Positions 1-7,633 of a DNA stretch of 10,674 bases are shown here, piece after piece. This stretch comes from Acidobacteriaceae bacterium (GTDB lineage Bacteria > Acidobacteriota > Terriglobia > Terriglobales > Acidobacteriaceae). The stretch lies in NCBI GenBank assembly GCA_030039895.1, contig JASHUR010000359.1:1-10674 (forward strand), read 5' to 3'. The notes beneath the pieces are model-generated. The model searched no databases and had not been told where the DNA came from. It worked only from the letters and a program-made list of their open reading frames with translations. How positions within the stretch are numbered: the first letter of the stretch is position 1; each line of letters begins with the position of its first letter. Made by a program: the position numbers and the translations under genes.

Positions 1-2198
1 TAGGGCGCGTTGGTCGCGCCGAGGTCGGCAACCTGTCCGGGAATGATGTCGTTGAAGACGCCGAAGCCCGCGTGAATCGCCGTATCCTTCAGCATCCGGA
101 AGGCAACAGAAGCGCGGGGCTGCCAAGCCAACAGCGGCGTGGCAGGAAAGAGATGCTGTACATGGGTGCGAATGGCCTGATTGAGCGGCTGGGAGAGGTT
201 GTGAGAGATATCGAGAAATGACGCAGGCGGCCGCGCGAAGAGGCCCTGCTGGTTGACCGGATCGGTGTTCCAGGTGGCGCGCACTCCGGCGGTCAATGTG
301 AGCCGGGGCGAAGCCTGGTATGTATCCATGGCATACATATCAAGGTTGCCCATCGCGATGCGCTCTTTGAGCGCGACGGGATAGCTTGCCACCGCGGTGT
401 ACGCAGCGCCGTAGGTAAATTCAGCCAGGTCGTTATAGGTAACGACGGGGACGGTGCCTTCACCAAGGTCGTAGTCGCTGATGTCGAGGCGGCGCGAATT
501 CTCGCCAAACTTGAATGTGTGCCGGCCGTGGGACCACACGAGGTTATCGTTGATCTGCCACTGCGTGACTTTGCGGCCCTGGGGGAAGGTGTTGTCGAGG
601 CCTCCGATGGTGGTGAAGGGCGCGTTGGAGCTGCTGCCGGCGAGTACGATGGGGAACGTCTGCAGCACCTGAGAGAAGTTATCCGGTTCGAAGATGCTCG
701 AATACCAGCTTGCTCCGGGATTGAATTGATTAACCAGATTGGGAGTGAAGATGTGGGTGTATCCGGCAACCAACGTGCGTTGCGGCTGCGGTGAATATGA
801 GTTGAAGATCGGATTGATGGGATCAGTGGATGCGGCCTGGAGGCCGGTGTCCTGCTGGAAGCGATACCAGACGCTGTTGTTGGCGTCGATTGTGTGATCG
901 ATCTTGGCGACGATCAGATCTTCACTGTCTGAGTTATTGAGCGAAACCGTTCGGCGGTTGGCGCATCCGCTTCCGTTGAACAAATGGCTGGGTGTTTGCG
1001 CGCCCGGAAGCAGCTCGCCATTGGCGCCCAGCGGACAGGAGAGCACAGCGACAGGCGTGCCGCTGGTTCCGCGGTAGAGCTTGAACATATTGCGATAGAA
1101 ACTTACCTCCTGCGGCTGCGGCGGGAGAGCGGTTCCGTTGATCACGTCTATTCCGCCGAGCGGAAGCTGTTCGAGGACATATTGCTGGTAGGCGGACGAG
1201 GGCACGGTGATAGGTTCGACGATGGGCAACGCGATTCGCACGCCCTCATAGTGGGCAAAGAAGAACAACTTGTTCCGGCGAATGGGGCCGCCGAGGCTTG
1301 CGCCAAATTCATTGACATTCGAGCGAGGCTTTGTAGCGCCGGGCGTTGCGTGCAGAAAGTAGTCCTCCGCATTGAGGACGGAGCCGTTCCACACCTCGTA
1401 TGCGTCGCCGTGGAATTGATTGGTGCCGGATTTGGTAACGTAATCGACCTGCGAGGCTCCGTAACGTCCCTGATCGACGGAAAAAGAGTTGGTGTTTACG
1501 GTTGCCTCCTGCACTGCGTCGAGACCAATGACGAGGTTTGTGGAAAGGCCGATGTTCAGCCCGAGGAAAGGATCGTTGGTGTCAAACCCGTCGAGGATAT
1601 AGCCGTTCGAGGTTGCGGGCAGGCCGTTGAACTCAACGTTGCCGTATCCTCCGGCAGCCTTGAAGTCGTTGGACGAGCCAGCTGTGTTCATTACTGCGCC
1701 CTGGGCGAACTGCGCGAGATAGGTCAGGTCCTGGCCTGGATTCGGGAGGTCATTTATGGTTTTCGCTTCCAGAGTTGTTGAGGTATCGGGATTTTCAAGA
1801 CTGATGAGCCCGACCTGGGCGTTGACCTGAACGGATTGCGACGCTACCGCCGGACGCAGCGTGAAATTGAGGGTGACGGTCTGGCCCACACCCACACGAA
1901 CCACCTGCGATTTTTGGGTGGCGAATCCGGCGGCGGTTACTTCCACACGATAGTTGCCCGGATTGATTTGCGAAAAGAGAAAGCGGCCTTCTGCGTTCGC
2001 CTGCATGGCGCGAACAGCTCCCGTATCGGCATTTGTCGCGGTCACTGCGGCCAGTACCGCTGCACCGTCTGCATCTGTAACCGCGCCGGTAAGCGCGCTG
2101 CTGGTTCCGCTTTGCGCACACAGAGGCAGATTGAATGCGGGTAGCAGAGCGGCGACAGCGACTAAGACAAAGCACCGCGGCTGGACAAAACGCCTCAT
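1..2198 (-). CDS. TonB-dependent receptor, Oar-like, with carboxypeptidase-regulatory-like N-terminal domain (3' end outside window)
   Basis: This is an outer-membrane TonB-dependent transporter that probably imports an oligosaccharide released by the neighbouring hydrolases. I translated the minus frame by hand: it is open from 2198 to the window edge (about 732 residues, C-terminal barrel missing; Oar-like relatives are usually around 1,000 to 1,200). Residues 1-28 form a signal peptide (VLVAVAALLPAFNLPLCA, then QS). Residues about 35-113 are a carboxypeptidase-regulatory/CNA-B-like beta-sandwich (GAVTDADGAAV, GRFLFSQINPGNYRVEV). Residues about 135-270 are the plug (TINDLPNPGQDLTYLAQ, NGYILDGFDTND, VTKSGTNQFHGDAYE). 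The barrel follows (FGASLGGPIRRNKLFFFAHYEGVR). The start at 2198 has GAGAGAG about 9 nt upstream and gives a clean signal peptide. An in-frame ATG at 2234 abuts a palindrome and is less likely. The family is clear; the substrate is inferred from neighbours only. Confidence 0.93.
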   Translation of the reverse strand, partial: MRRFVQPRCFVLVAVAALLPAFNLPLCAQSGTSSALTGAVTDADGAAVLAAVTATNADTGAVRAMQANAEGRFLFSQINPGNYRVEVTAAGFATQKSQVVRVGVGQTVTLNFTLRPAVASQSVQVNAQVGLISLENPDTSTTLEAKTINDLPNPGQDLTYLAQFAQGAVMNTAGSSNDFKAAGGYGNVEFNGLPATSNGYILDGFDTNDPFLGLNIGLSTNLVIGLDAVQEATVNTNSFSVDQGRYGASQVDYVTKSGTNQFHGDAYEVWNGSVLNAEDYFLHATPGATKPRSNVNEFGASLGGPIRRNKLFFFAHYEGVRIALPIVEPITVPSSAYQQYVLEQLPLGGIDVINGTALPPQPQEVSFYRNMFKLYRGTSGTPVAVLSCPLGANGELLPGAQTPSHLFNGSGCANRRTVSLNNSDSEDLIVAKIDHTIDANNSVWYRFQQDTGLQAASTDPINPIFNSYSPQPQRTLVAGYTHIFTPNLVNQFNPGASWYSSIFEPDNFSQVLQTFPIVLAGSSSNAPFTTIGGLDNTFPQGRKVTQWQINDNLVWSHGRHTFKFGENSRRLDISDYDLGEGTVPVVTYNDLAEFTYGAAYTAVASYPVALKERIAMGNLDMYAMDTYQASPRLTLTAGVRATWNTDPVNQQGLFARPPASFLDISHNLSQPLNQAIRTHVQHLFPATPLLAWQPRASVAFRMLKDTAIHAGFGVFNDIIPGQVADLGATNAP

Positions 2199-2234
2199 CG
2201 GGAAGGGCTCTCTCGGATGTAATCCAGGATTCAT

Positions 2235-2264
2235 ACAGGTACTTAACTATAGTTAAGTACCTGT
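2235..2264. promoter_or_regulatory. 30-bp perfect palindrome, probable operator of the TonB receptor gene
   Basis: The left half is ACAGGTACTTAACTA and the right half is its exact reverse complement, with no central spacer. After one unpaired base the symmetry continues (TTCAT on the left, ATGAA on the right). It lies 37-66 bp upstream of the chosen receptor start, in the 238-bp gap between that start and the tdh stop. The centre reads TATAGT on both strands, a plausible -10 element, so a dimeric repressor bound here would block transcription. No convincing -35 was found. The perfect symmetry is seen directly; the operator role is inferred and the regulator family is unknown. The rest of the gap shows only a small hairpin next to tdh. 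Confidence 0.6.
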
Positions 2265-2414
2265 GATGAATGCCAGATTAGCAGAGAACGCATGGTGAGG
2301 CAAGTGTTGGGACAGTGGGAGCTGCGAGGCAGTGCTGATCAACTACAGAGAAATAAGGAGATTAGCGGACGGCATCGAACCAATCCGCGAGCGCGTAGCG
2401 GCCGCGCTGCGCCC

Positions 2415-2429
2415 TTGAGGCAACCTCAA
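2415..2429 (-). terminator. Small hairpin after tdh, possible weak terminator
   Basis: TTGAGG, a 3-nt loop, then CCTCAA form a perfect 6-bp stem 7 nt past the tdh stop codon. It is followed on the minus strand by a GC-rich stretch (about 2390-2414) that can fold again around AGCGGCCGC. There is no U-tract, so this is not a classical intrinsic terminator. It may only mark the 3' end of the tdh transcript. Confidence 0.25.
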
Positions 2430-2436
2430 CGCGTCA

Positions 2437-3468
2437 TCAGCGCCAATGGAGAATGACCTTGCCGGAATTGCCGGAGCGCATGGCCTCGAAGCCCTGCTCG
2501 AATTCGGTGTAGGGCAGGCGATGGGTTATGACGCCGCTGATGTCCAGTCCGGACTCAAGCATCGCGGTCATCTTGTACCAGGTTTCGTACATCTCGCGCC
2601 CGTAAATGCCGCGGATGGTGAGCTGGCTGAAGATTACCGTGCTCCAGTCAATCGACATTTCGGTTGGAGACGGAATACCCAGCATGGCGATTTTAGCTCC
2701 GTGACTCATGTTCGCCAGCATCTGCCGGAAGGCCTGCGGGTTGCCGGTCATCTCCAGCCCGACGTCGAACCCTTCCTGCATACCAAGCTGCTTCTGCACC
2801 TCTTCGAGCGGCGTCTCGCGCGGATCGACGGCGAGACTGGGCCGGGCGGCCTTGATGGCGAGTTCGCGGCGGTAAGGGTTCAGGTCTGTCACGACAATGT
2901 GCCGCGCCCCTGCGTGCCGGGCCACTGCTGCTGCCATGATTCCAATGGGGCCTGCGCCCGTGACGAGCACGTCTTCGCCAAGAACGGGAAACGCTAGCGC
3001 TGTATGCACTGCGTTTCCGAATGGATCAAAGATCGCGGCGACTTCCAGGGGCACACGGTCGGAGTGTCTCCAGATATTGGTGACGGGGAGAACGACGTAT
3101 TCCGCGAAAGCGCCGGCGCGATTCACTCCCACACCCTTAGTATGCGCGCAGAGGTGTCTTCGACCGGCCAGGCAATTGCGACAGCGTCCGCAGACGACAT
3201 GCCCCTCGCCGCTTACGCGGTCGCCGGGCTTGAAGCCGGTCACGTTGGAGCCGACTTCAACGATTTCGCCGACAAACTCATGCCCGATGACGAGCGGAAC
3301 GGGGATCGTCCGCTGCGCCCATGCGTCCCATTCATAGATATGCAGGTCGGTACCGCAAATACCCGTGGCCAAAACGCGGATCTTGACGTCGTTTAGATCA
3401 ACCGTTGGTTCGGGAACATCTTCGAGCCACAGCCCGCGCTCCGCGCGGGATTTTACCAGTGCCTTCAT
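2437..3468 (-). CDS. tdh: L-threonine 3-dehydrogenase (zinc-dependent MDR)
   Basis: This cytoplasmic enzyme oxidises L-threonine with NAD+ to 2-amino-3-ketobutyrate, the first step of threonine breakdown to glycine. The 343-residue length equals or nearly equals the usual size. It begins MKALVKSRAERGLWLEDVP, as in E. coli Tdh. Catalytic zinc ligands appear as ICGTDLHIY (C38, H43 region) and GHE (H63, E64). The structural zinc site is the four cysteines C93, C96, C99 and C107. A GAGPIG Rossmann loop lies at 171-176 with acidic D195 for NAD. The family signatures FDPFGNAVHTAL and IYGREMYETWYKM are present. AAGGT lies about 7 nt upstream of the ATG. No kbl (2-amino-3-ketobutyrate CoA ligase) is next to it, unlike the usual tdh-kbl pair. 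A related polyol dehydrogenase acting on a sugar is possible but less likely, since Tdh-specific motifs are retained throughout. Confidence 0.93.
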   Translation of the reverse strand: MKALVKSRAERGLWLEDVPEPTVDLNDVKIRVLATGICGTDLHIYEWDAWAQRTIPVPLVIGHEFVGEIVEVGSNVTGFKPGDRVSGEGHVVCGRCRNCLAGRRHLCAHTKGVGVNRAGAFAEYVVLPVTNIWRHSDRVPLEVAAIFDPFGNAVHTALAFPVLGEDVLVTGAGPIGIMAAAVARHAGARHIVVTDLNPYRRELAIKAARPSLAVDPRETPLEEVQKQLGMQEGFDVGLEMTGNPQAFRQMLANMSHGAKIAMLGIPSPTEMSIDWSTVIFSQLTIRGIYGREMYETWYKMTAMLESGLDISGVITHRLPYTEFEQGFEAMRSGNSGKVILHWR

Positions 3469-3544
3469 TTGAATTACCTTTGCAGTTTTACCCTTGAGCG
3501 ATTGCTTCTCTTAAGTTTACCTATTCATGTTGTATGCCATTTCG

Positions 3545-3566
3545 GCGCGTTCCACTGTGAACGCGC
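3545..3566 (-). terminator. GC-rich hairpin after the amidohydrolase gene, possible terminator or processing site
   Basis: GCGCGTTC and GAACGCGC pair perfectly over 8 bp around a 6-nt loop, 16 nt past the amidohydrolase stop codon and about 75 bp before the tdh start. No T-run follows on the minus strand, so intrinsic termination would be weak. CGGCGC (3543-3548) could instead pair with GCGCCG (3572-3577), a mutually exclusive fold. The hairpin may separate the kinase-amidohydrolase transcript from tdh or lower read-through into it. No clear tdh promoter was found in the 114-bp gap. Confidence 0.4.
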
Positions 3567-3582
3567 AGGAAGCGCCGGGAAG

Positions 3583-4644
3583 CTAAAGATGCAGAAGCCT
3601 GCGTGCATTTTCCCGGTACACCTTGCATAGAACCTCGTCGGGCAGGTGAAGGCCATAGATATTCCAGCGACCCTGTCGAGAGGCATGGGAAGGATATTCG
3701 AAATATTCGTCTGCTGTCTCAAGAAAGCGAAAATAAAGCCGGTACATAGACTCTTCCGGCAGAAGATCGGCACCGAAGACTATTCGGTCCGGGAATTGCA
3801 GGAACAGCTCACGCGCGGTGTAGGGTTGGCGGCCAAGTTCTGAGGCCCGCGCGCTGATATCGATGTACACGTTGGGGTATGTCACAAGAAGCCGCGTTAC
3901 CCGTCCCAGGTTTTCGCCGCTCTCAGCCACATGCGCAGCGACGAAGGTGGTGCCGGGATGACGGGCGAATACACGATCCCGCTGGTCCAGCAATTCCTGT
4001 TTGGAGAAGAAGGACCTGGTAAAGCTCCATTCCGGATGCGCGGCGAGTTCTTCGTAGCGCTCATTGTTCTCGTCAATCGGAAGGAAGAAAGCATCGGGAT
4101 CGGCGGTGTGGAACATAACGGGTATATCCAGCGCGGCCGCCTTGTCAAAGATCGGTGCAAAGCGATCTTCGTCGATGCGGAGCACCTTGCCCGCGGCATC
4201 GCGGACGCTCAGCCCGAAGTCTTTCCAGAACTTGATACCTTTTGCTCCATGCGAAACGAGCTTCTCCAGCCGCCGCAGTGAGCGTTCAACAAAATCAGCA
4301 TGGGTAACATCCGACCAGTCCATCCACGCGATTGTGGAGAACCGGACCGCATCCACGGCGGCGAATTTGTCCATGATCCGAAGAGCGTCTTCGCCCGTCT
4401 TCATCGTGATGTTAACGATGCGCTCAATGCCGCATGCGTCCATCACCCGAAGCACATCGCGAGGATCCAGCGCGTCAAGATGATTGTGATAATCGATAGC
4501 GGCGAATTTGGCCTTCAGCGGCGTATGGTCGCCGGTGACGAGCATGGACCGGGGCTGGAACTTGCCAAGCGGCAGTGAAATCTCGGCTGTGGCAGTCACC
4601 ATAGCGACGAATTTGTCCTGTTCTTGCTCAGGCGCGCCGCTCAT
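3583..4644 (-). CDS. Amidohydrolase-2 family metal-dependent hydrolase, substrate unknown
   Basis: This is a cytoplasmic TIM-barrel hydrolase of 353 residues with no signal peptide. The metal site of the family is visible: DYHNH (H53, H55) after strand 1, FHTADP (H179), AAHVAESGEN (H238) and FGADLL (D292), in the right order and spacing for an amidohydrolase_2 (PF04909-like) fold. HGAKGIKFWKDFG (132-144) is a second conserved-looking block. Relatives include lactonases for sugar acids, decarboxylases and uncharacterised enzymes. It follows the kinase gene by only 2 bp (TGA, AG, ATG), so the two are almost certainly co-transcribed and act in one pathway. A sugar-lactone or N-acyl/amide hydrolysis step would fit, but nothing fixes the substrate. 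It does not look like a NagA/AgaA-type deacetylase. A start at residue 15 (MVTATAEISLPLG) is possible. Confidence 0.85.
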   Translation of the reverse strand: MSGAPEQEQDKFVAMVTATAEISLPLGKFQPRSMLVTGDHTPLKAKFAAIDYHNHLDALDPRDVLRVMDACGIERIVNITMKTGEDALRIMDKFAAVDAVRFSTIAWMDWSDVTHADFVERSLRRLEKLVSHGAKGIKFWKDFGLSVRDAAGKVLRIDEDRFAPIFDKAAALDIPVMFHTADPDAFFLPIDENNERYEELAAHPEWSFTRSFFSKQELLDQRDRVFARHPGTTFVAAHVAESGENLGRVTRLLVTYPNVYIDISARASELGRQPYTARELFLQFPDRIVFGADLLPEESMYRLYFRFLETADEYFEYPSHASRQGRWNIYGLHLPDEVLCKVYRENARRLLHL

Positions 4645-4646
4645 CT

Positions 4647-5603
4647 TCAGGCCCTCTTCGCAGCCGGCGCCGGAAAGTTATGCCGGGCCAGAAAGTCCGT
4701 CAGAAGCGACGGATCGCGGAACGCTTCTGTCCCGCCCGGCCGGAGCGTAGAGAGCGCTCCGGTGACGTTGCCGGCGTATGCGCACTCACGCAGGCTGAGG
4801 CCCTGAAGCCACGCGAATAAAAAGCCGGCGTTGTAGCTGTCTCCAGCGCCGATTGTATCCACCGGGCTCACCAGAACCGGATCTGCCGTGACGAATTCAT
4901 CGGCGGTCCTGACCACCGAACCCTGCGCGCCGCGCTTGACAGCGATGCAAGGCACAAGCGGAGAAAGATCGTGAAGCGCGTCTTCGAGCGTGTGCTTCTT
5001 CGTGATGCGCAGGAGCTCGCGCTCATTCGGCAGGAAGACATCCACGAACGGCAATGCATCGTAGAGCGGGAATCCCCAGCGGTCATCAGGGTCGTCGTTG
5101 GTATCCAGTGAGATTGTGAGCCCGGAATTTTTAAGCCGCTCGAAGAGCTTTGGCACATCGGCGGTGAGGCCGCTTTGCAGATACAGCGACGAGAGATGAA
5201 AATGCCGCGACGACGCCAGGTAATCCATATCGAGGTCGCTCGCCTTCAATGCGGCTATGGTGCCGGGGAAGGTAACCATGTGCCGGACCTTGCCATGAGG
5301 AAGAATGATGGTAACGCCGGTTCCAATCGAGTCGAGCGTGCGTGCATGCGTAAGATCGACCCCGCTTCCGGAAAGGCGCTCGCGAGCGATCCTGCCCAGG
5401 TCGTCGTTGCCTGTACAGGTGATGAAACCAACGCGCCCCCCAAGCGCAGCGAGATTATGCGCAAGGATTGCTGAGGAGCTGCCAAGCGTCATTTTGAAAT
5501 CGTCCGCAAGCAATTCCCGCTCAAGGGGAATCTCCTCGGGGCATCCATAGAGAATAAGGTCCAGATTCAGTTCGCCGGCAATCGTGACGTCAAAGAGAGG
5601 CAT
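4647..5603 (-). CDS. PfkB/ribokinase-family carbohydrate kinase
   Basis: This cytoplasmic ATP-dependent kinase phosphorylates a sugar or sugar phosphate. From the chosen start it has 318 residues, typical of the family. It opens with the family beta strand FDVTIAGELNLDLILYG, has a substrate-binding block GSSSAILAHNLAALGG about 40 residues in, and ends with the anion-hole motif DTIGAGDSYNAGF, whose second Asp is the catalytic base. KRGAQGSVV and FLPNERELLRIT also match the family. An in-frame ATG at 5651 would add 16 residues (MNLLFWAPAHHHLIPR) but overlaps a good promoter -10 box, so 5603 is preferred; neither start has a clear Shine-Dalgarno. It leads the kinase-amidohydrolase unit and is divergent from the GH35 gene. 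With an AgaS-like gene nearby, tagatose-6-phosphate or an amino sugar is a candidate substrate, but fructokinase, ribokinase or KDG/KDGal kinase remain possible. Confidence 0.88.
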   Translation of the reverse strand: MPLFDVTIAGELNLDLILYGCPEEIPLERELLADDFKMTLGSSSAILAHNLAALGGRVGFITCTGNDDLGRIARERLSGSGVDLTHARTLDSIGTGVTIILPHGKVRHMVTFPGTIAALKASDLDMDYLASSRHFHLSSLYLQSGLTADVPKLFERLKNSGLTISLDTNDDPDDRWGFPLYDALPFVDVFLPNERELLRITKKHTLEDALHDLSPLVPCIAVKRGAQGSVVRTADEFVTADPVLVSPVDTIGAGDSYNAGFLFAWLQGLSLRECAYAGNVTGALSTLRPGGTEAFRDPSLLTDFLARHNFPAPAAKRA

Positions 5604-5650
5604 ACGCGGGATGAGATGGTGATGGGCCGGAGCCCAAAAAAGCAAATTCA

Positions 5651-5679
5651 TTTATAACTGGAATGACACAAGACGGCAA
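5651..5679 (-). promoter_or_regulatory. Sigma70-type promoter for the kinase-amidohydrolase unit
   Basis: On the minus strand TTGCCG (5674-5679) and TATAAA (5651-5656) are separated by exactly 17 bp, a good -35/-10 pair. Transcription would begin near 5642-5646, leaving a leader of about 40 nt before the ATG at 5603. The leader carries a small GGGC-TCCG-GCCC hairpin (5624-5635), a C(UNCG)G type tetraloop. The alternative kinase ATG at 5651 would overlap the -10 box and lie upstream of the predicted transcript start. The 188-bp divergent region shows no obvious operator repeat, and no convincing plus-strand promoter for GH35 was found. Confidence 0.5.
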
Positions 5680-5791
5680 TCTGTCGCGCGCATCGAAGAC
5701 CAGACAGAGCAACCGCTGGTTCGACGCTCGGAGAGCCCACAGCGGTGCATTTGCAGGCGACAGAGCAACTGTCCGGTATGGCCAATTCATC

Positions 5792-7633
5792 ATGACCAGA
5801 AATCGTTTTCTGCTTACGCTGCTCCTCGCGCTCATTCCGTTCATCGGTGCATGCAATGCGACTGCGGAATCGCACACAACTCCGCGTCGTACCGTCACGG
5901 TGGGCGGTGGGCACTTCATTATCGACGGCAAGCCGGTGCAGATCATCTCCGGCGAGATGCATTACCCGCGCATTCCGCGCCCGTATTGGATGATGCGTAT
6001 GCGGATGGCGAAGGCCATGGGCCTGAATGCGGTCACTGTGTATGCGTTTTGGAACGTGCACGAGCCGCATCCGGGGGAGTGGGACTTCTCCGGACAGTAT
6101 GATGTGGCGCAGTTTATCCGCGACGCGCAGAAGGCCGGGCTTTATGTGATTCTGCGCCCCGGGCCGTATGTGTGCGGCGAGTGGAGCTTTGGCGGATATC
6201 CGAACTGGCTGCTGAAGGACCCGACGATGAAGGTGCGCAGCCTCGATCCTGCGTTTGTCCACGCAGCGACGGACTACATGAAGCACCTGGGGCAGCAGCT
6301 GAAGCCGCTGCTGTGGACCAACGGAGGGCCGATTATCGCTGTGCAGGTGGAGAATGAGTACGGTTCGTACGGCGATAACAAGGCCTATCTGGAAGCCGTG
6401 AAAAGTATGAACACAGAGGCCGGGTTTGGCAGCGTGGTGATGTACACGGGCGACGGACCGGGCGATTGGGGCGGCACGCTTCCCGAGCTGCCCGCGGCCA
6501 TTGATGTAGGGCCGGGAGAAGTGCAGAACGGCTTTCGTCAGTTGCTGGAGTTCCGGCCGCACTCAAGGCTGATGTATGTGGCCGAGTTCTATCCCGGATG
6601 GTTTGATAACTGGGGCGAACCGCACCATACCGGTGCTCCTATTGAGGAGCAGCTGAAGGACGTCGATTGGGTGCTGTCTCACGGTTATTCGATCAGCATT
6701 TATATGTTCCACGGCGGAACAGACTGGGGCTTTTACAACGGAGCCAACGGCGACAGCAGGAGCTACCAGCCGGAGACGACGAGCTATGACTATGCGGCTC
6801 CGCTGGATGAAGCCGGTGACCCGACGCCGCACTATTACGCGTTCCGCAAGCTTCTTGCGAAGTATCACCCGGCAGGCGCATTGCCGCCCGTGCCCGCCAC
6901 TGTGCCTCTGATCCGGGTTGCGCCGTTCCGGCTGCCGCTGGCCTCGTCGCTATGGAGCAACCTGCCGAAGCCCGTGCACAGCAAGGAGCCCATGCATTTC
7001 TCTGACTTTGAGATGGAGACGGGCTACATGCTGTATCGCACGCACATTCGTGGCCCCGTGCATGGCACGCTGGATATTGGCGCAGCCCGCGACTATGCTG
7101 TCGTATATCTGAACGGGCGCCGGGTGGTAACGCTCGACCGCCGTCTTGGACAGCATACGGCCACGCTGGATGTGACGGGCAAGGACGCGCGGCTCGACAT
7201 CCTAGTGGAAGACACCGGGCGCATCAACTTCGGGCACGCGTTCGCGACGGACCGCAAGGGCCTGATCTTCCCTGTAACGCTGAATGGGGCCAGGATCGAA
7301 GGCTGGGACAACTTCCCACTGCGAATGGCAGAGCCTTCGGTGCTGCACTGGTCGCGGACGAGTGCACCCGTACCGGCTTTCCATGAGGGAACGTTTACTC
7401 TGAGCCAGGTGGGCGACACGTATCTTGACGTGAGCCAACTGGGCAAGGGGCTATTGTGGGTGAACGGACATGCGGTGGGACGCATCTGGAACATCGGACC
7501 GCAGCAGTCGGACTATGTTCCCGGATGCTGGCTGCACAAGGGGCGCAATACGGTCATTGTCTTTGATCTTGAAAACGAGCAGAACCCTGAGATCACAGGC
7601 GTGACGCACCACGTCTACGCTGTGCACCCCTGA
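5792..7633 (+). CDS. Exported GH35 beta-galactosidase (possible lipoprotein)
   Basis: This enzyme removes terminal beta-linked galactose from glycans with retention of configuration. The preferred start gives 613 residues and a signal sequence (MTRNRFLLTLLLALIPFIGAC). IGAC is an acceptable lipobox with C21 as the lipidation site, so periplasmic or outer-membrane anchoring is possible. The GH35 barrel covers about residues 40-360: FIIDGKPVQIISGEMHYPRI, VYAFWNVHEP, LRPGPYVCGEW, and VQVENEYGSYG with acid/base E189. MYVAEFYPGWFDNWG carries nucleophile E265 and MFHGGTDWGF follows. C-terminal galactose-binding-like beta domains follow (GRINFGHAF, LLWVNGHAVGRIWNIGPQQ). The frame stays open upstream to 5663, but those 43 residues look non-coding and would hide the signal peptide. 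No clear Shine-Dalgarno precedes 5792. The gene is divergent from the kinase and its stop abuts the stop of the next gene. The family is certain; the linkage is not. Confidence 0.95.
   Translation: MTRNRFLLTLLLALIPFIGACNATAESHTTPRRTVTVGGGHFIIDGKPVQIISGEMHYPRIPRPYWMMRMRMAKAMGLNAVTVYAFWNVHEPHPGEWDFSGQYDVAQFIRDAQKAGLYVILRPGPYVCGEWSFGGYPNWLLKDPTMKVRSLDPAFVHAATDYMKHLGQQLKPLLWTNGGPIIAVQVENEYGSYGDNKAYLEAVKSMNTEAGFGSVVMYTGDGPGDWGGTLPELPAAIDVGPGEVQNGFRQLLEFRPHSRLMYVAEFYPGWFDNWGEPHHTGAPIEEQLKDVDWVLSHGYSISIYMFHGGTDWGFYNGANGDSRSYQPETTSYDYAAPLDEAGDPTPHYYAFRKLLAKYHPAGALPPVPATVPLIRVAPFRLPLASSLWSNLPKPVHSKEPMHFSDFEMETGYMLYRTHIRGPVHGTLDIGAARDYAVVYLNGRRVVTLDRRLGQHTATLDVTGKDARLDILVEDTGRINFGHAFATDRKGLIFPVTLNGARIEGWDNFPLRMAEPSVLHWSRTSAPVPAFHEGTFTLSQVGDTYLDVSQLGKGLLWVNGHAVGRIWNIGPQQSDYVPGCWLHKGRNTVIVFDLENEQNPEITGVTHHVYAVHP

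Noticed and set aside
293..769. A minus-strand open frame of 158 residues
   Set aside because: It is out of frame with the receptor coding sequence, Ser/Pro/Arg-rich and without recognisable motifs, so it is a shadow.
984..1781. A 265-residue plus-strand open frame
   Set aside because: It lies antisense to the TonB receptor, whose minus frame gives clear domain motifs over the same bases; its composition does not resemble a known protein.
1795..2175. A minus-strand open frame of 126 residues at the start of the receptor region
   Set aside because: It is very rich in Arg, Cys and Ser and is a shifted frame of the receptor's signal peptide and carboxypeptidase-regulatory-like domain.
2446..2997. 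A 183-residue plus-strand open frame
   Set aside because: It is antisense to tdh, which matches the threonine dehydrogenase family along its full length.
3525..3773. An 82-residue minus-strand open frame near the amidohydrolase end
   Set aside because: It overlaps the amidohydrolase C-terminus out of frame and shows no domain motif.
5663..5791. N-terminal extension of GH35 to an ATG at 5663
   Set aside because: The 43 extra residues are polar, motif-free and would bury the evident signal peptide beginning MTRNRFLL; the region is better read as the divergent promoter region.
5648..6562. A 304-residue minus-strand open frame
   Set aside because: It is antisense to the catalytic half of GH35, and its His/Arg-rich composition is typical of a reverse-strand shadow in high-GC DNA.
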